A stretch of 37,694 nucleotides of DNA from a virus: positions 1 to 37,694 of IMG/VR virus record IMGVR_UViG_3300006734_000020; one strand, 5' to 3'. A program made the position numbers and the translations under genes. Below, in pieces: positions 1-6,586 of this stretch. The notes beneath the pieces are model-generated. The model was not told the DNA's origin, did not search any database, and saw nothing but the letters and a program-made list of their open reading frames with translations. Each line of letters starts with the position of its first letter. Position 1 is the first letter of the stretch.

Positions 1-20
1 ATCACATTTCCGGTGGTTTT
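1..20. repeat. left copy of 20-bp terminal direct repeat
   Basis: The first 20 bases are identical to 37668-37687. After base 20 the copies diverge (CCTTCCC here, TCTCTTG at the right end). The same minus-strand reading frame runs through both copies, which fits overlap of a circular or terminally redundant genome whose last few bases carry variation or error. It is less like an attachment site, because the integrase gene lies in the middle of the window. Confidence 0.8.
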
Positions 21-170
21 CCTTCCCTTATCCACCGGATTGGCGCGCGGGGCTTCTGTGTCCCCCCCCTTGGTCTCGCGCGCCCTCAATTCATTCAGCA
101 TTGCTTCTGTGACCTCTGCCAAGGTCTGGAAGTGTGTTTCAAAGTCGTCTGTGTGGTCTGTTGTTTCCAA
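1..170 (-). CDS. N-terminal part of small acidic protein spanning the window join (rest at 37628-37694)
   Basis: Read on the minus strand from a TTG at 168-170, preceded by GGAGG 10 nt upstream, this frame is open to base 1. It continues in phase at 37667 and ends with TAG at 37628-37630, about 70 residues in total. The protein is rich in Asp, Glu, Thr, Lys and Arg. It has a probable helix (FETHFQTLAEVTEAMLNEL) and a basic C-terminus ending in DLWAWKRARGIL. I do not recognise the family. It was preferred over the plus-strand frame across the same DNA, which is Ser/Val-rich and looks like an antisense shadow. It would be transcribed opposite to the surrounding rightward early genes, which is odd. 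The TTG start is an inference. Confidence 0.5.
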   Translation of the reverse strand, partial: METTDHTDDFETHFQTLAEVTEAMLNELRARETKGGDTEAPRANPVDKGRKTTGNV

Positions 171-190
171 GGCTTTTGTTCCTCCATCGC

Positions 191-211
191 CTGCAAATCA
201 ATGTGATGCAG
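191..211. promoter_or_regulatory. imperfect inverted repeat overlapping the ribosome site of the next gene
   Basis: CTGC-aa-ATCA-atg-TGAT-GCAG forms 8-bp arms with a 2-nt bulge. The right arm runs directly into GGAG (210-213), the ribosome site of the gene starting at 224. It could be a DNA operator or an RNA hairpin affecting translation. Confidence 0.35.
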
Positions 212-223
212 GAGATTTCGTAG

Positions 224-625
224 ATGTCAGAAAATCCTTCGGAGAACTCAGAAAATGGGGCCAAGCCAATGGCTGATGTTTCCAACCAGATGCAGGCATA
301 CGTTCGGCAGGCCGCGGCCCCTGTCATGCCAGGGGAACTTATTGCGCACCAGATTGCCCGCGCGGCGCGGCGTCTTGGTGTGACCCAATCAAGGGCAAAG
401 GCTCTTTGGTATGGGGAAGCGCGCCGGATTGATGCTCAAGAATACATGATCGCGCGCGATCTTTATGAGGCCAAGATTTTGAAAGGGGCGCGAGATGCCT
501 ATGAGGTCAACGAAAAAGCACGAAAGGCAGCGGCCAATTTTTTGGCGCGTGAGAACCCATTTGGCCAAGTGGCTGATGACGACCTCAAATTCACTGGCAA
601 GAAAAATCGCACCTTGGATTTTTGA
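224..625 (+). CDS. early-region protein with probable helix-turn-helix
   Basis: 133 residues. The ATG follows AGGAG by about 9 nt. The first 30 residues are polar and probably disordered. Residues 38-75 (AHQIARAARRLGVTQSRAKALWYGEARR) read as two or three helices with a turn, like a DNA-binding helix-turn-helix. The rest is helical and charged, and the C-terminus is basic. It is the first gene of the rightward early cluster after the repressor/Cro region, a place where phages often encode a CII-like or replication-related DNA-binding protein. That role is inference; I recognise no named family. Confidence 0.75.
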   Translation: MSENPSENSENGAKPMADVSNQMQAYVRQAAAPVMPGELIAHQIARAARRLGVTQSRAKALWYGEARRIDAQEYMIARDLYEAKILKGARDAYEVNEKARKAAANFLARENPFGQVADDDLKFTGKKNRTLDF

Positions 626-640
626 TCAGAGGGGAACCAG

Positions 641-898
641 ATGAACAACTCTCAACTGAAAGCCTATATCGACCGGATTGAACGCCTTGAGGAAGATAAG
701 AAGGCGATCTTGGAGGACATTAAGGACGTTTACGCCGAAGCGAAAGCCTTTGGCTATGACCCGAAGATCATGCGCAAGGTGATTTCCATGCGCAAGCAGG
801 ACGCCAATGAGCGGGCAGAGCAAGAGGCCATTCTTGATCTTTACCTAGCAGAGCTTGGCATGACCCCTCTGGAAAGAGCGATAGAAGGGGCTGAGTGA
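641..898 (+). CDS. GapR/UPF0335 (DUF2312)-like DNA-binding protein
   Basis: 85 residues beginning [43 protein letters not shown], here split as a long N-terminal coiled-coil helix followed by the family's [11 protein letters not shown] motif and a conserved lysine/arginine patch. This is the signature of the UPF0335/DUF2312 family. Its alphaproteobacterial member GapR binds over-twisted DNA and helps chromosome replication. The family occurs in many phages of this class. Start ATG with AGGGGA upstream. The next gene overlaps its stop (TGATG). It may organise phage DNA or assist topoisomerases during replication; that is inference from the family. Confidence 0.88.
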   Translation: MNNSQLKAYIDRIERLEEDKKAILEDIKDVYAEAKAFGYDPKIMRKVISMRKQDANERAEQEAILDLYLAELGMTPLERAIEGAE

Positions 899-1158
899 TG
901 CAAATTATGGTTGGACGATCTTATATAGACGGTTTTGGCAATATTGTTGAGATTGTTTCAGATAACAGTGGCTTAGCTGACAAGCCATATTTAGGCAGCA
1001 ATGGAGACGCATATTCTAAAAATGGCCGCTTTTCGTATGAAAAACATAGCCAATATGATCTTGTTGAGCAAGTCGCTAACAAGGGCTCGTTTGATTACAA
1101 CCAAGGCTGGCGCGACGGCATAATTGCCGGAATTAAAGCGTCTTTGGGGGTTGAGTGA
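898..1158 (+). CDS. hypothetical early protein
   Basis: 86 residues from the ATG overlapping the previous stop (TGATG); a GTG at 895 is an alternative start. The sequence is rich in Gly, Tyr and Asn (GRSYIDGFGNIVEIVSDNSG) and looks like a small beta-rich fold ending in a helical tail (GWRDGIIAGIKASLGVE). It is flanked by the GapR-like and RusA-like genes with overlaps on both sides, so it is translated from the same message. Family not recognised. Confidence 0.75.
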   Translation: MQIMVGRSYIDGFGNIVEIVSDNSGLADKPYLGSNGDAYSKNGRFSYEKHSQYDLVEQVANKGSFDYNQGWRDGIIAGIKASLGVE

Positions 1159-1541
1159 TGACCCTGACCTTTACCCTCACTTGCCCTGTCCCCTCTGTGA
1201 ACGAGCTTTACGCCAACAATCGCAAGGGCGGTGGCCGCGTTAAAACGGAACGCTACAGAGCTTTCAAAAACGCCGCTGGGTGGGAAGTGAAAGCCCAAAA
1301 GGTGAAGTCACTAAAGGGTTGTTTCACCCTGCACATCATGGCCGCACACCCCAAAAAAGCGCGCGACATTGACAACATGATTAAGCCCATTCTCGACCTG
1401 TGTGTGGATATGGGGCTTGTGGAAGATGACCGCTGGCCTCTGTGTCAGGGCGTTTCTGCCCAATGGTCTGAGGCATTGAAAGAAGGCGTCATGGTCTCTA
1501 TCCGGCCGGCTGCCCACCAGATCAAAGCAGAGGTGGCGTAA
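1158..1541 (+). CDS. rusA: RusA-type Holliday junction resolvase
   Basis: 127 residues. The N-terminus (TFTLTCPVPSVNELYANN) is the family's beta strand followed by the P-S-x-N-x-x-Y motif. The catalytic aspartates lie in RDIDNMIKPILDLCVDMGLVEDD: Asp of DIDN, Asp of LD/CVD and the Asp of EDD, spaced as in RusA enzymes. These cut four-way junctions during recombination, which suits a phage that also encodes a RecT-like annealase. ATG at 1158 overlaps the previous stop; GTG 1155 is possible. The length is normal for the family. Confidence 0.92.
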   Translation: MTLTFTLTCPVPSVNELYANNRKGGGRVKTERYRAFKNAAGWEVKAQKVKSLKGCFTLHIMAAHPKKARDIDNMIKPILDLCVDMGLVEDDRWPLCQGVSAQWSEALKEGVMVSIRPAAHQIKAEVA

Positions 1542-1690
1542 TGACCCCTCAAGAGCGCCATATCGACAGGCTTTACAGAAGCTACGTTCTCACTCGGGAA
1601 GCGTGGCACATGTCAGGAAAGCCGAAGAACGGCCTTTATTACGAATACCTGAAAGCAAGAAGAATGTGGAGGCAGGCATGGGGTGTTTAG
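1541..1690 (+). CDS. small basic protein, 49 residues
   Basis: Starts at an ATG overlapping the RusA stop (TAATG) and ends TAG at 1688-1690, overlapping the start of the next gene. The protein (MTPQERHIDRLYRSYVLTRE...) is basic and helical, with many Arg, Tyr and Trp. The overlaps on both sides fit this tightly packed operon, and without it there would be a 136-nt gap. Family not recognised. Confidence 0.6.
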   Translation: MTPQERHIDRLYRSYVLTREAWHMSGKPKNGLYYEYLKARRMWRQAWGV

Positions 1691-2115
1691 GCATTCAAGG
1701 CTACGCAATCAAGAAAGTTGACCCTGAGACCAGAGGCTTGATTGATGCAGCCATTAAGGCAGGCAAGGCGCAGAAATGCCCGCCTCGGACTTATTCGGTT
1801 CAAATTGGCGAGGCTGACATTGGCACCAATAAATTCAACCGGCAAAAGGTCAATCGTGAGCTGACGCCAGAGCAAAGGGCTTTGGCTGAGAAGATATGCA
1901 AAAAGCACGGGATGCTCTTTAGCGATCTGATGCCGACAAAAAGCCCGCGTAAAGGCTCTGTGAAGCTGATCAGGGAGACTTTGGCGTCATTGCATGACCT
2001 TGGCATGACATATGCCCAGATAGGCCATTGCTTTGACCGCACACGCGGCTCTGTCGCCTCTATCATCTCAAAGCATCGGGAAGATGAAAAGAAGAAAAGG
2101 GGGGCAGGGAAATGA
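1678..2115 (+). CDS. DnaA C-terminal-like helix-turn-helix protein
   Basis: 145 residues from ATG 1678, chosen because GGAGG lies 6 nt upstream; an upstream GTG (1603) would overlap the small gene more deeply. Residues 90-140 (ETLASLHDLGMTYAQIGHCFDRTRGSVASIISKHRED) match the pattern of the DnaA domain IV helix-turn-helix: Y-x-x-I-G-x-x-F-x-R-x-x-x-S-V. The N-terminal half is basic. It sits directly before the DUF1376 replication gene, so binding of phage or host origin DNA is a reasonable inference. It could equally be a transcription regulator. Confidence 0.8.
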   Translation: MGCLGIQGYAIKKVDPETRGLIDAAIKAGKAQKCPPRTYSVQIGEADIGTNKFNRQKVNRELTPEQRALAEKICKKHGMLFSDLMPTKSPRKGSVKLIRETLASLHDLGMTYAQIGHCFDRTRGSVASIISKHREDEKKKRGAGK

Positions 2116-2894
2116 ACGGGCTTCCCTACTACAAAGCATACCCCAGAGACTTCATTGAAGGCACTATCGGAATGCCATTTGAGCTTAAGGCAGCTTATCG
2201 GCTTGTGCTGGACATGATCTACATGCAGGGAGGCAAATTGCCGGACGATGACAGATACATTTCCGGCCTGCTTGGGTGCAGTGTTCGGGCTTGGAAAAAG
2301 CACCGTGAAGCCCTGATTTCGATGGGGAAAATTTACACTGAAAACGGAATTATCTCCAACTTTCGCGCTGATAAAGAGCTTGAAAGTTCGAGAAAACTTC
2401 AAGAAAAAAACGCCGAAAACGGAGCCAAAACTAATAAAAACAATAACTTAGCAAAGTCGAACGCTAAACTAACGCGCGGGATAGATACAGAACCAGATAC
2501 AGAAACAAAAGATAAAGCTAAAGCTTCATCTAGCGGAGAAGGGTTTGAGTGGAAGGATTTTGACAGGTCAAATACTGACCATTTGAACCGCTTGGAAAAG
2601 GCATTGCTGGAAGCTGGCGGGGAAAGCCTCAACCAAGCCACTGGCGGTTTTCTGATGATGACCGAGCCTCTCCGTTGGCTGGAAGCGGGGGCGAATGTTG
2701 AAATCCACATTCTGCCCACGATCAGGGCCATTTGCGCCAGAAACAAATCCGTCAAGAGCTGGAATTATTTCACCAACGCCATTTTGGAGGCCGCGGCAAA
2801 GCCTGCGCTCAAGGTCACTGGAAGCCTTGCTGAGCAAGCTGCCGTAGATCCCGAGATCAGAGATTTTGTTGAAAAGTTTGGGGGGCTGCAATGA
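2112..2894 (+). CDS. DUF1376 (YdaU-like) replication-associated protein
   Basis: 260 residues. Residues 1-75 (YYKAYPRDFIEGTIGMPFELK... then DDDRYISGLLGCSVRAWKKHRE) are the DUF1376 signature, a winged-helix-like domain common in phage replication modules. Residues 95-140 form a polar Asn/Lys/Thr/Glu linker. The C-terminal 110 residues include a helical segment near LEAGANVEIHILPTIRAICARN. That two-part plan resembles phage replication initiators with DNA-binding N-terminal and helicase-loader-contacting C-terminal parts; the role is inferred. The gene overlaps both neighbours by 4 bases. The linker-coding DNA is AT-rich and repetitive, a possible origin. Confidence 0.85.
   Translation: MNGLPYYKAYPRDFIEGTIGMPFELKAAYRLVLDMIYMQGGKLPDDDRYISGLLGCSVRAWKKHREALISMGKIYTENGIISNFRADKELESSRKLQEKNAENGAKTNKNNNLAKSNAKLTRGIDTEPDTETKDKAKASSSGEGFEWKDFDRSNTDHLNRLEKALLEAGGESLNQATGGFLMMTEPLRWLEAGANVEIHILPTIRAICARNKSVKSWNYFTNAILEAAAKPALKVTGSLAEQAAVDPEIRDFVEKFGGLQ
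2440..2530. other. AT-rich repeat stretch inside the replication gene (possible origin)
   Basis: Inside the linker-coding part of the DUF1376 gene the DNA turns A-rich. It holds two tandem copies of AGATACAGAA (2483-2492 and 2495-2504) and repeated TAAAGCT. Lambda places its origin inside gene O in the same way. No clear long iterons are visible, so this is only a candidate. Confidence 0.25.
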
Positions 2895-3319
2895 GCGACA
2901 AGATTTTCACCTCTGTCACAAAACCGCTACTTGAAACGCTTGGAAAGCCGAAGAACGGAACAATCGAAGCCATTCACGCCAGCTATGCCAGAAAGCTCCT
3001 TGGGTTTGAGCAAAAGGATTTGGAAGCGGCTGTTTTTGAATATCTAGACAACCGGCGCTTTGAAACATGGCCAAAGCCTTTGGAGCTTGAGCAACTGGCT
3101 TTGAGCAAGTCCTACGAGCGGCAAGACTTGGTTTTTGTGCCACGGGGCGAACATCCAGATTACACGCCGGAGTGGGTGGCTATGGCAGCGGCAAAGGGAA
3201 AAAATCCTCAAACCATGACCTGCACACAAAGCGAAAACAACGGCAACCAGTTTGGCTGGTATTTTCCCAAGCAAGAGCTGAAAACGGCCATGAGCGCAAG
3301 AAGAGGGGTGGCGGCATGA
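2891..3319 (+). CDS. hypothetical replication-module protein
   Basis: 142 residues starting in an ATGA overlap with the DUF1376 gene. The first 75 residues are helical (KPLLETLGKPKNGTIEAIHASYARKL, then DLEAAVFEYLDNRRFETWPKPLELEQL). The C-terminal half is rich in Asn, Gln and aromatic residues. The position after a replication initiator-like gene and the helical N-terminus are compatible with a helicase-loader accessory (lambda P position), but no nucleotide-binding motif is present. Family not recognised. Confidence 0.75.
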   Translation: MSDKIFTSVTKPLLETLGKPKNGTIEAIHASYARKLLGFEQKDLEAAVFEYLDNRRFETWPKPLELEQLALSKSYERQDLVFVPRGEHPDYTPEWVAMAAAKGKNPQTMTCTQSENNGNQFGWYFPKQELKTAMSARRGVAA

Positions 3320-3552
3320 TTAACAACCCCACCACTATCGACAACAAGATTTACATTGCAGCTCAGCTTTATGATGGTTGGGCCGTGCAGGTCAAAATGC
3401 CAGGTCAGCGCCCGATCTATGCCAAATACACCCCAGACGGCCACAGGACGCTTGAGGCGCGATACATGACCCACAAGCAGGCCCAACACTTCATGAACAT
3501 CTTGGCAGGCGTGGCAAAGCCAAAGAGCCAGAAATTTCAGGTGATGACATGA
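3316..3552 (+). CDS. hypothetical early protein, 78 residues
   Basis: ATG at 3316 overlaps the preceding stop (ATGA) with a GGGG-rich ribosome site just upstream. The frame is open further upstream, but that part is antisense-like and duplicates the previous gene. The protein (INNPTTIDNKIYIAAQLYDG, then VQVKMPGQRPIYAKYTPDG) looks like a small beta-sheet followed by a helix. Family not recognised. It is translationally coupled to the methyltransferase. Confidence 0.7.
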   Translation: MINNPTTIDNKIYIAAQLYDGWAVQVKMPGQRPIYAKYTPDGHRTLEARYMTHKQAQHFMNILAGVAKPKSQKFQVMT

Positions 3553-4736
3553 TGAACTATCTGTCCGTTTGCTCTGGGATTGAGGCGGCAACACAGGCTT
3601 GGCACCCGCTTGGATGGAAGCCCGTGGCCTTTTCAGAAATCGAGAAATTCCCGAGCGCGGTTTTGGCGCACCATTACCCAAATGTGCCTAATTGGGGCGA
3701 TATGACAAAGTTTAAGGATTGGCCAGATGCAAATGTCGATGTTCTCGTTGGAGGAACACCATGCCAAGATTACTCAATCGCAGGAAAGCGGCTTGGGATG
3801 GCTGGAGATAGGGGCCAGCTCACCCTTGCCTATATTGAAATCGCTGCACGATATCGCCCCAACTGGATCGTTTTCGAGAATGTGCCCGGACTTCTGTCAA
3901 GTAACAGAGGACGAGACTTTGCGCGATTTCTGGGAGACCTCAGCGGCAAGCGCATTGCCCCCCCAAAAGGCGGATGGGGGAACTCCGGAATTATCAGCGG
4001 CATTGGCGCGGCCTATGGCCTTGCCTACCGTGTTCTTGACGCTCAATACGTGCGAACACGCCGATACCCTTGGGCCGTGCCACAACGGCGACGCCGTGTG
4101 TTCGTTATCGGATGTCTTGGAGACTGGAGACGTTCCGCAGCGGTATTATTTGACCACGAAAGCCTGTCTGGGAATACTCCGCCGCGCCGACAAGCGGGGC
4201 AAGGATTTGCCGCGTTTTCTGAAGGCAGCATTGGAAGCTACCGTCAAGACGTTGTAGCGGCAACTGCAAGGGCAAGTGGGGGCTCGCTTGGTGGGAGTGG
4301 TGGAAGTGAGACGCTTGTCTCTGCATCGCGCATGGTTGCTTTTGGTGAATATGTTGATGACGGAACCGGATCGGCTTTGAAGGCCCGCGACTATAAGGAC
4401 GCTACCGATCTGGTGGCCGCATTCAAAGGGGGGCAAGGATCAAAAGCAAGAGGTATTGCTTATCACGAAAAAGTTGCGCCAACGCTTGGTGCCACTCAAT
4501 CTGGAAGCAATCTCGCCCCCTCATTGCTGCAAGGCAGCACAGTCCGCCGGCTAACCCCGCGCGAGTGTGAGCGATTGCAAGGGTTTCCCGATGACTTCAC
4601 GGCAATTCCGTGGCGCGGCAAGCCAGCCGAAAACTGCCCCGATGGGCCGCGTTACAAGGCGCTTGGCAATTCTATGGCCGTGAACGTCATGGACTGGATC
4701 GGGCAGCGCATTCAAAAGGTGGAGGTGAGGGTATGA
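3549..4736 (+). CDS. DNA cytosine-5 methyltransferase, orphan
   Basis: 395 residues with the full motif set of C5 methyltransferases: motif I SVCSGIEAA (6-14, SAM binding), motif IV GGTPCQDYS with catalytic Cys72, motif VI ENV (110-112), motif VIII QRRRRVF (179-185), a Gly/Ser-rich target-recognition region (about 215-330), motif IX RRLTPRECERLQGFP and motif X RYKALGNSM (368-376). It methylates cytosine in duplex DNA. No restriction enzyme is adjacent, so it probably protects phage DNA from host restriction or adjusts gene control. Start ATG 3549 overlaps the previous stop. A second reading frame is nested inside (3727-4257), so bases between motifs III and the recognition region are under double constraint. 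Confidence 0.95.
   Translation: MMNYLSVCSGIEAATQAWHPLGWKPVAFSEIEKFPSAVLAHHYPNVPNWGDMTKFKDWPDANVDVLVGGTPCQDYSIAGKRLGMAGDRGQLTLAYIEIAARYRPNWIVFENVPGLLSSNRGRDFARFLGDLSGKRIAPPKGGWGNSGIISGIGAAYGLAYRVLDAQYVRTRRYPWAVPQRRRRVFVIGCLGDWRRSAAVLFDHESLSGNTPPRRQAGQGFAAFSEGSIGSYRQDVVAATARASGGSLGGSGGSETLVSASRMVAFGEYVDDGTGSALKARDYKDATDLVAAFKGGQGSKARGIAYHEKVAPTLGATQSGSNLAPSLLQGSTVRRLTPRECERLQGFPDDFTAIPWRGKPAENCPDGPRYKALGNSMAVNVMDWIGQRIQKVEVRV
3727..4257 (+). CDS. nested overlapping gene inside the methyltransferase (+1 frame), 176 residues
   Basis: ATG at 3727, with AAGGA about 8 nt upstream, opens 176 residues ending TAG at 4255-4257, wholly within the methyltransferase gene. The protein reads MQMSMFSLEEHHAK, then a Ser/Thr/Gly-rich middle. 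Its C-terminus is well ordered, CSLSDVLETGDVPQRYYLTT then KACLGILRRADKRGKDLPRFLKAALEA, which looks like a real folded domain rather than random out-of-frame sequence. From memory, proteins with the same LSD-LETGDVPQRYYL-ACAGILRRAxKRGKxLP pattern are annotated in other phages next to or within C5 methyltransferases, which suggests conserved dual coding. Function unknown; it may act on or with the methyltransferase. A longer-than-chance frame caused by codon bias is the alternative. Confidence 0.72.
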   Translation: MQMSMFSLEEHHAKITQSQESGLGWLEIGASSPLPILKSLHDIAPTGSFSRMCPDFCQVTEDETLRDFWETSAASALPPQKADGGTPELSAALARPMALPTVFLTLNTCEHADTLGPCHNGDAVCSLSDVLETGDVPQRYYLTTKACLGILRRADKRGKDLPRFLKAALEATVKTL

Positions 4737-4957
4737 CCGACAACACTGACAACATAGTTGAACTCTTTCCAGGCACAGACAAGCCGGAGCCAGTGGGGCG
4801 CGTGTTTGAGCACGTTATCCGGCGCTCTGACAAGGAGGCTCTGGACGCAATGGAACTGACCATCAAAAACCAATTTAAGCACTTCGCCAGATACGCCGGA
4901 GAAGCCCGCGCTAAGGCGCTGTTGAAGGAAATGGAGCAAATCAATGACGCAACCTAA
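4733..4957 (+). CDS. hypothetical early protein, 74 residues
   Basis: ATG overlaps the methyltransferase stop (ATGA), with GGAGG about 9 nt upstream. The first 20 residues are acidic and polar (TDNTDNIVELFPGTDKPEP) and the remainder is an amphipathic helical pair rich in Lys, Ala and Glu. The NIVELFP motif is common at the N-terminus of small alphaproteobacterial phage proteins. Function unknown. Confidence 0.75.
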   Translation: MTDNTDNIVELFPGTDKPEPVGRVFEHVIRRSDKEALDAMELTIKNQFKHFARYAGEARAKALLKEMEQINDAT

Positions 4958-5387
4958 ATTCCAAGCAGGTGACTTCGTTCACAAGCACAACCACCATTGT
5001 TTTCAGGGCTATGTGATTTCCTCTGGCATTATTGATGGTCAAGAAATCGTCTCTGTGCAGCATTGGCCGGAAAACTGGCGGTTTCAATTTCGCGCAGAGC
5101 AACTCGTCAAAGCCATGCCTGAGACTTTTGACCCTCGCGGGGCTTGTGCGGAGATGCAAATTGAGCTTTGCAAAACCAAAAAATCGCTTGCTCACTACAA
5201 AGGGAACTGCGCCAACCAAATTGCTTGCACCCACATGCCAACAGGTGAGCGCATAACAATTTTTGCAAGAGAACGGCGCAGCATTGATCTGCTTTTTGGC
5301 GAAGAAAATGTGGCTAAAGCTCTGCATGAAATACGGATGGCACCAAAGACGCCACTTTTCTCAATAGATGGCGAGGGTGGTAAATGA
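4944..5387 (+). CDS. hypothetical protein with N-terminal small beta domain
   Basis: 147 residues, overlapping the previous gene by 14 bases. The N-terminus (FQAGDFVHKHNHHCFQGYVISSG, interrupted here by notation only) has the pattern of a small SH3-like or KOW-like barrel: GDFV, a turn, then GYVIS, VSVQHW. The second half has four cysteines without a clear metal-binding spacing and a helical tail. The family is unrecognised. It lies mid-operon and is co-expressed with the methyltransferase. Confidence 0.72.
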   Translation: MTQPKFQAGDFVHKHNHHCFQGYVISSGIIDGQEIVSVQHWPENWRFQFRAEQLVKAMPETFDPRGACAEMQIELCKTKKSLAHYKGNCANQIACTHMPTGERITIFARERRSIDLLFGEENVAKALHEIRMAPKTPLFSIDGEGGK

Positions 5388-5626
5388 TGTTTGGGTTATT
5401 CGGCAAAAAGCAAGTGATTGAAAAGCATTGTGTAGGCTGCAAATGGCACGAGCAAAGAGGGCCATTCATGCGCTGTAACAATCCGAACCTTGTGAATATA
5501 TCCCCAGTTTGTGGCCCCGTGCCTCAGAATTGCTGGGACATGAGGCGATCAAAGAAAAAATGCGGTCTGGAAGCTCGATATTTTGAGCCAGCCACAAGAC
5601 AAGGCAGCGAGGAGGGCGGGGAATGA
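5384..5626 (+). CDS. cysteine-rich small protein
   Basis: 80 residues with seven cysteines: CVGC (16-19), then single Cys near 31, 43, 50 and 60. The CVGCKWHEQ...RCNNP...CGP...NCWDMR arrangement resembles small metal-binding or FeS-like phage proteins. ATG 5384 overlaps the previous stop and an adjacent ATG at 5387 is equally possible. The first nine residues (MMFGLFGKK) are hydrophobic then basic. Function unknown. Confidence 0.72.
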   Translation: MMFGLFGKKQVIEKHCVGCKWHEQRGPFMRCNNPNLVNISPVCGPVPQNCWDMRRSKKKCGLEARYFEPATRQGSEEGGE

Positions 5627-5940
5627 TTGACCTAAACACAATTCAAGTGGGTGAAACTTATACAGATGTCTTCTGCCGAACCTTGACAGTGATCTACATC
5701 GAAGGCGGCTCTATTGTCTGCAAATATTACGAAACCACCATAAACACCACCATAAACCCTTGGTCATTTTGGGTAAAAAAGCTCACCGTCTCAATTTGGG
5801 ATCAAGAGCGAATTACTCGTGATAAATGGAAGCCTCTACGGGTAAAAAGAAAAGCAGGCTCAAGGCGCCTGCCAAAGCCAACACCCATTCCAACTGGATA
5901 CGAACTACAGTGGCCAGTTCTGGCAAAGGCGGGTGTGTGA
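5623..5940 (+). CDS. hypothetical early protein, 105 residues
   Basis: Starts in an ATGA overlap after GGAGGGCGGGG, a strong ribosome site. The N-terminal half is beta-rich (VGETYTDVFCRTLTVIYIEGGSIV) and the C-terminal half is strongly basic and Pro-rich (KRKAGSRRLPKPTPIP), possibly nucleic-acid contacting. No family recognised. The next gene overlaps its stop (TGATG). Confidence 0.7.
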   Translation: MIDLNTIQVGETYTDVFCRTLTVIYIEGGSIVCKYYETTINTTINPWSFWVKKLTVSIWDQERITRDKWKPLRVKRKAGSRRLPKPTPIPTGYELQWPVLAKAGV

Positions 5941-6509
5941 TGGCGGCTAGGCAGCAATCCCGCAAGATCGGTAAAAAGGACATTGGCTTGCCCCAGATCG
6001 ATGGCCTAGAGCCAACCAAGCACTATGCCGAAAAGATCAAAGGATCTCTCGACACCATAACCGAGACCACCACAAGCGGGCGGGGCAGGGCTGTGGCACG
6101 CATTCGGCTTTCGCTGGTTGAGCGGCTCTACCGGCGCGGCAAGCTGGACAAGGCGCAAGTATCCGCTGCGGAGGCGTATCACCGCGATTGGGTTTTGGCT
6201 GGCTTCACGGGGGCTGAAACATGCCAGCAATGGAAGGAATATATTCAGCGATTCGGCGCGGGGCAAAATGTGCAGGACGTGCGCCAGATGGCAAAGGAGA
6301 GGTATTTCCACGCGGCAAAGATGTTTCCGCGAGGGCAGAGAGACCGGCTTTTCAAAACGGCGGAATATGGCATTTGCCTTGAGCTTGTGGATGCAGAAGC
6401 CATGATCGGCGGGCTTTATGGGTATAGCGGGAGAAATGAGGTTGCGGGCGTTGTTGCCACCGCAATGGCCACCACCTGCGACGTGCTTGTAAAGGCGTAT
6501 GGGCTGTGA
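5940..6509 (+). CDS. last early gene, candidate late-gene regulator
   Basis: 189 residues from the ATG overlapping the previous stop. The N-terminus is basic (ARQQSRKIGKKD). The middle is helical with many Arg (RAVARIRLSLVERLYRRGKLDKAQVSAAEAYHRD) and the C-terminal part reads as helices resembling phage regulators that track host genes (CLELVDAEAMIGGLYG). I do not recognise a named family with certainty. It is the final gene before a promoter, structured leader and terminator that precede the terminase operon. Lambda Q occupies that place, so a late activator or antiterminator role is a positional inference only. Confidence 0.72.
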   Translation: MAARQQSRKIGKKDIGLPQIDGLEPTKHYAEKIKGSLDTITETTTSGRGRAVARIRLSLVERLYRRGKLDKAQVSAAEAYHRDWVLAGFTGAETCQQWKEYIQRFGAGQNVQDVRQMAKERYFHAAKMFPRGQRDRLFKTAEYGICLELVDAEAMIGGLYGYSGRNEVAGVVATAMATTCDVLVKAYGL

Positions 6510-6552
6510 TGTTACCGAGCCTGTGGAAAACCCACCCAAGCCAGCCTAGGTG

Positions 6553-6580
6553 TTGACTTGCATGCAGTTTAAGCCATAAT
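6553..6580 (+). promoter_or_regulatory. sigma70-type promoter of the structured leader/ncRNA
   Basis: TTGACT (6553-6558), a 16-nt spacer and CATAAT (6575-6580) give five of six matches in each hexamer. Transcription would start near 6587, at the beginning of the structured region. It lies 44 bp past the last early gene. This is one of the best promoters visible in the window. Confidence 0.7.
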
Positions 6581-6586
6581 AACACC

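Noticed and set aside
13-276. Plus-strand frame of 87 codons at the left end, in phase with a frame starting at ATG 37506 on the right end
   Set aside because: Its product is Ser/Val/Pro-rich and irregular, while the opposite strand gives an acidic helical protein with normal codon use across the same join.
1800-2402. Minus-strand frame of 200 codons
   Set aside because: Antisense to the DnaA-like and DUF1376 genes, without ribosome site or recognisable motifs.
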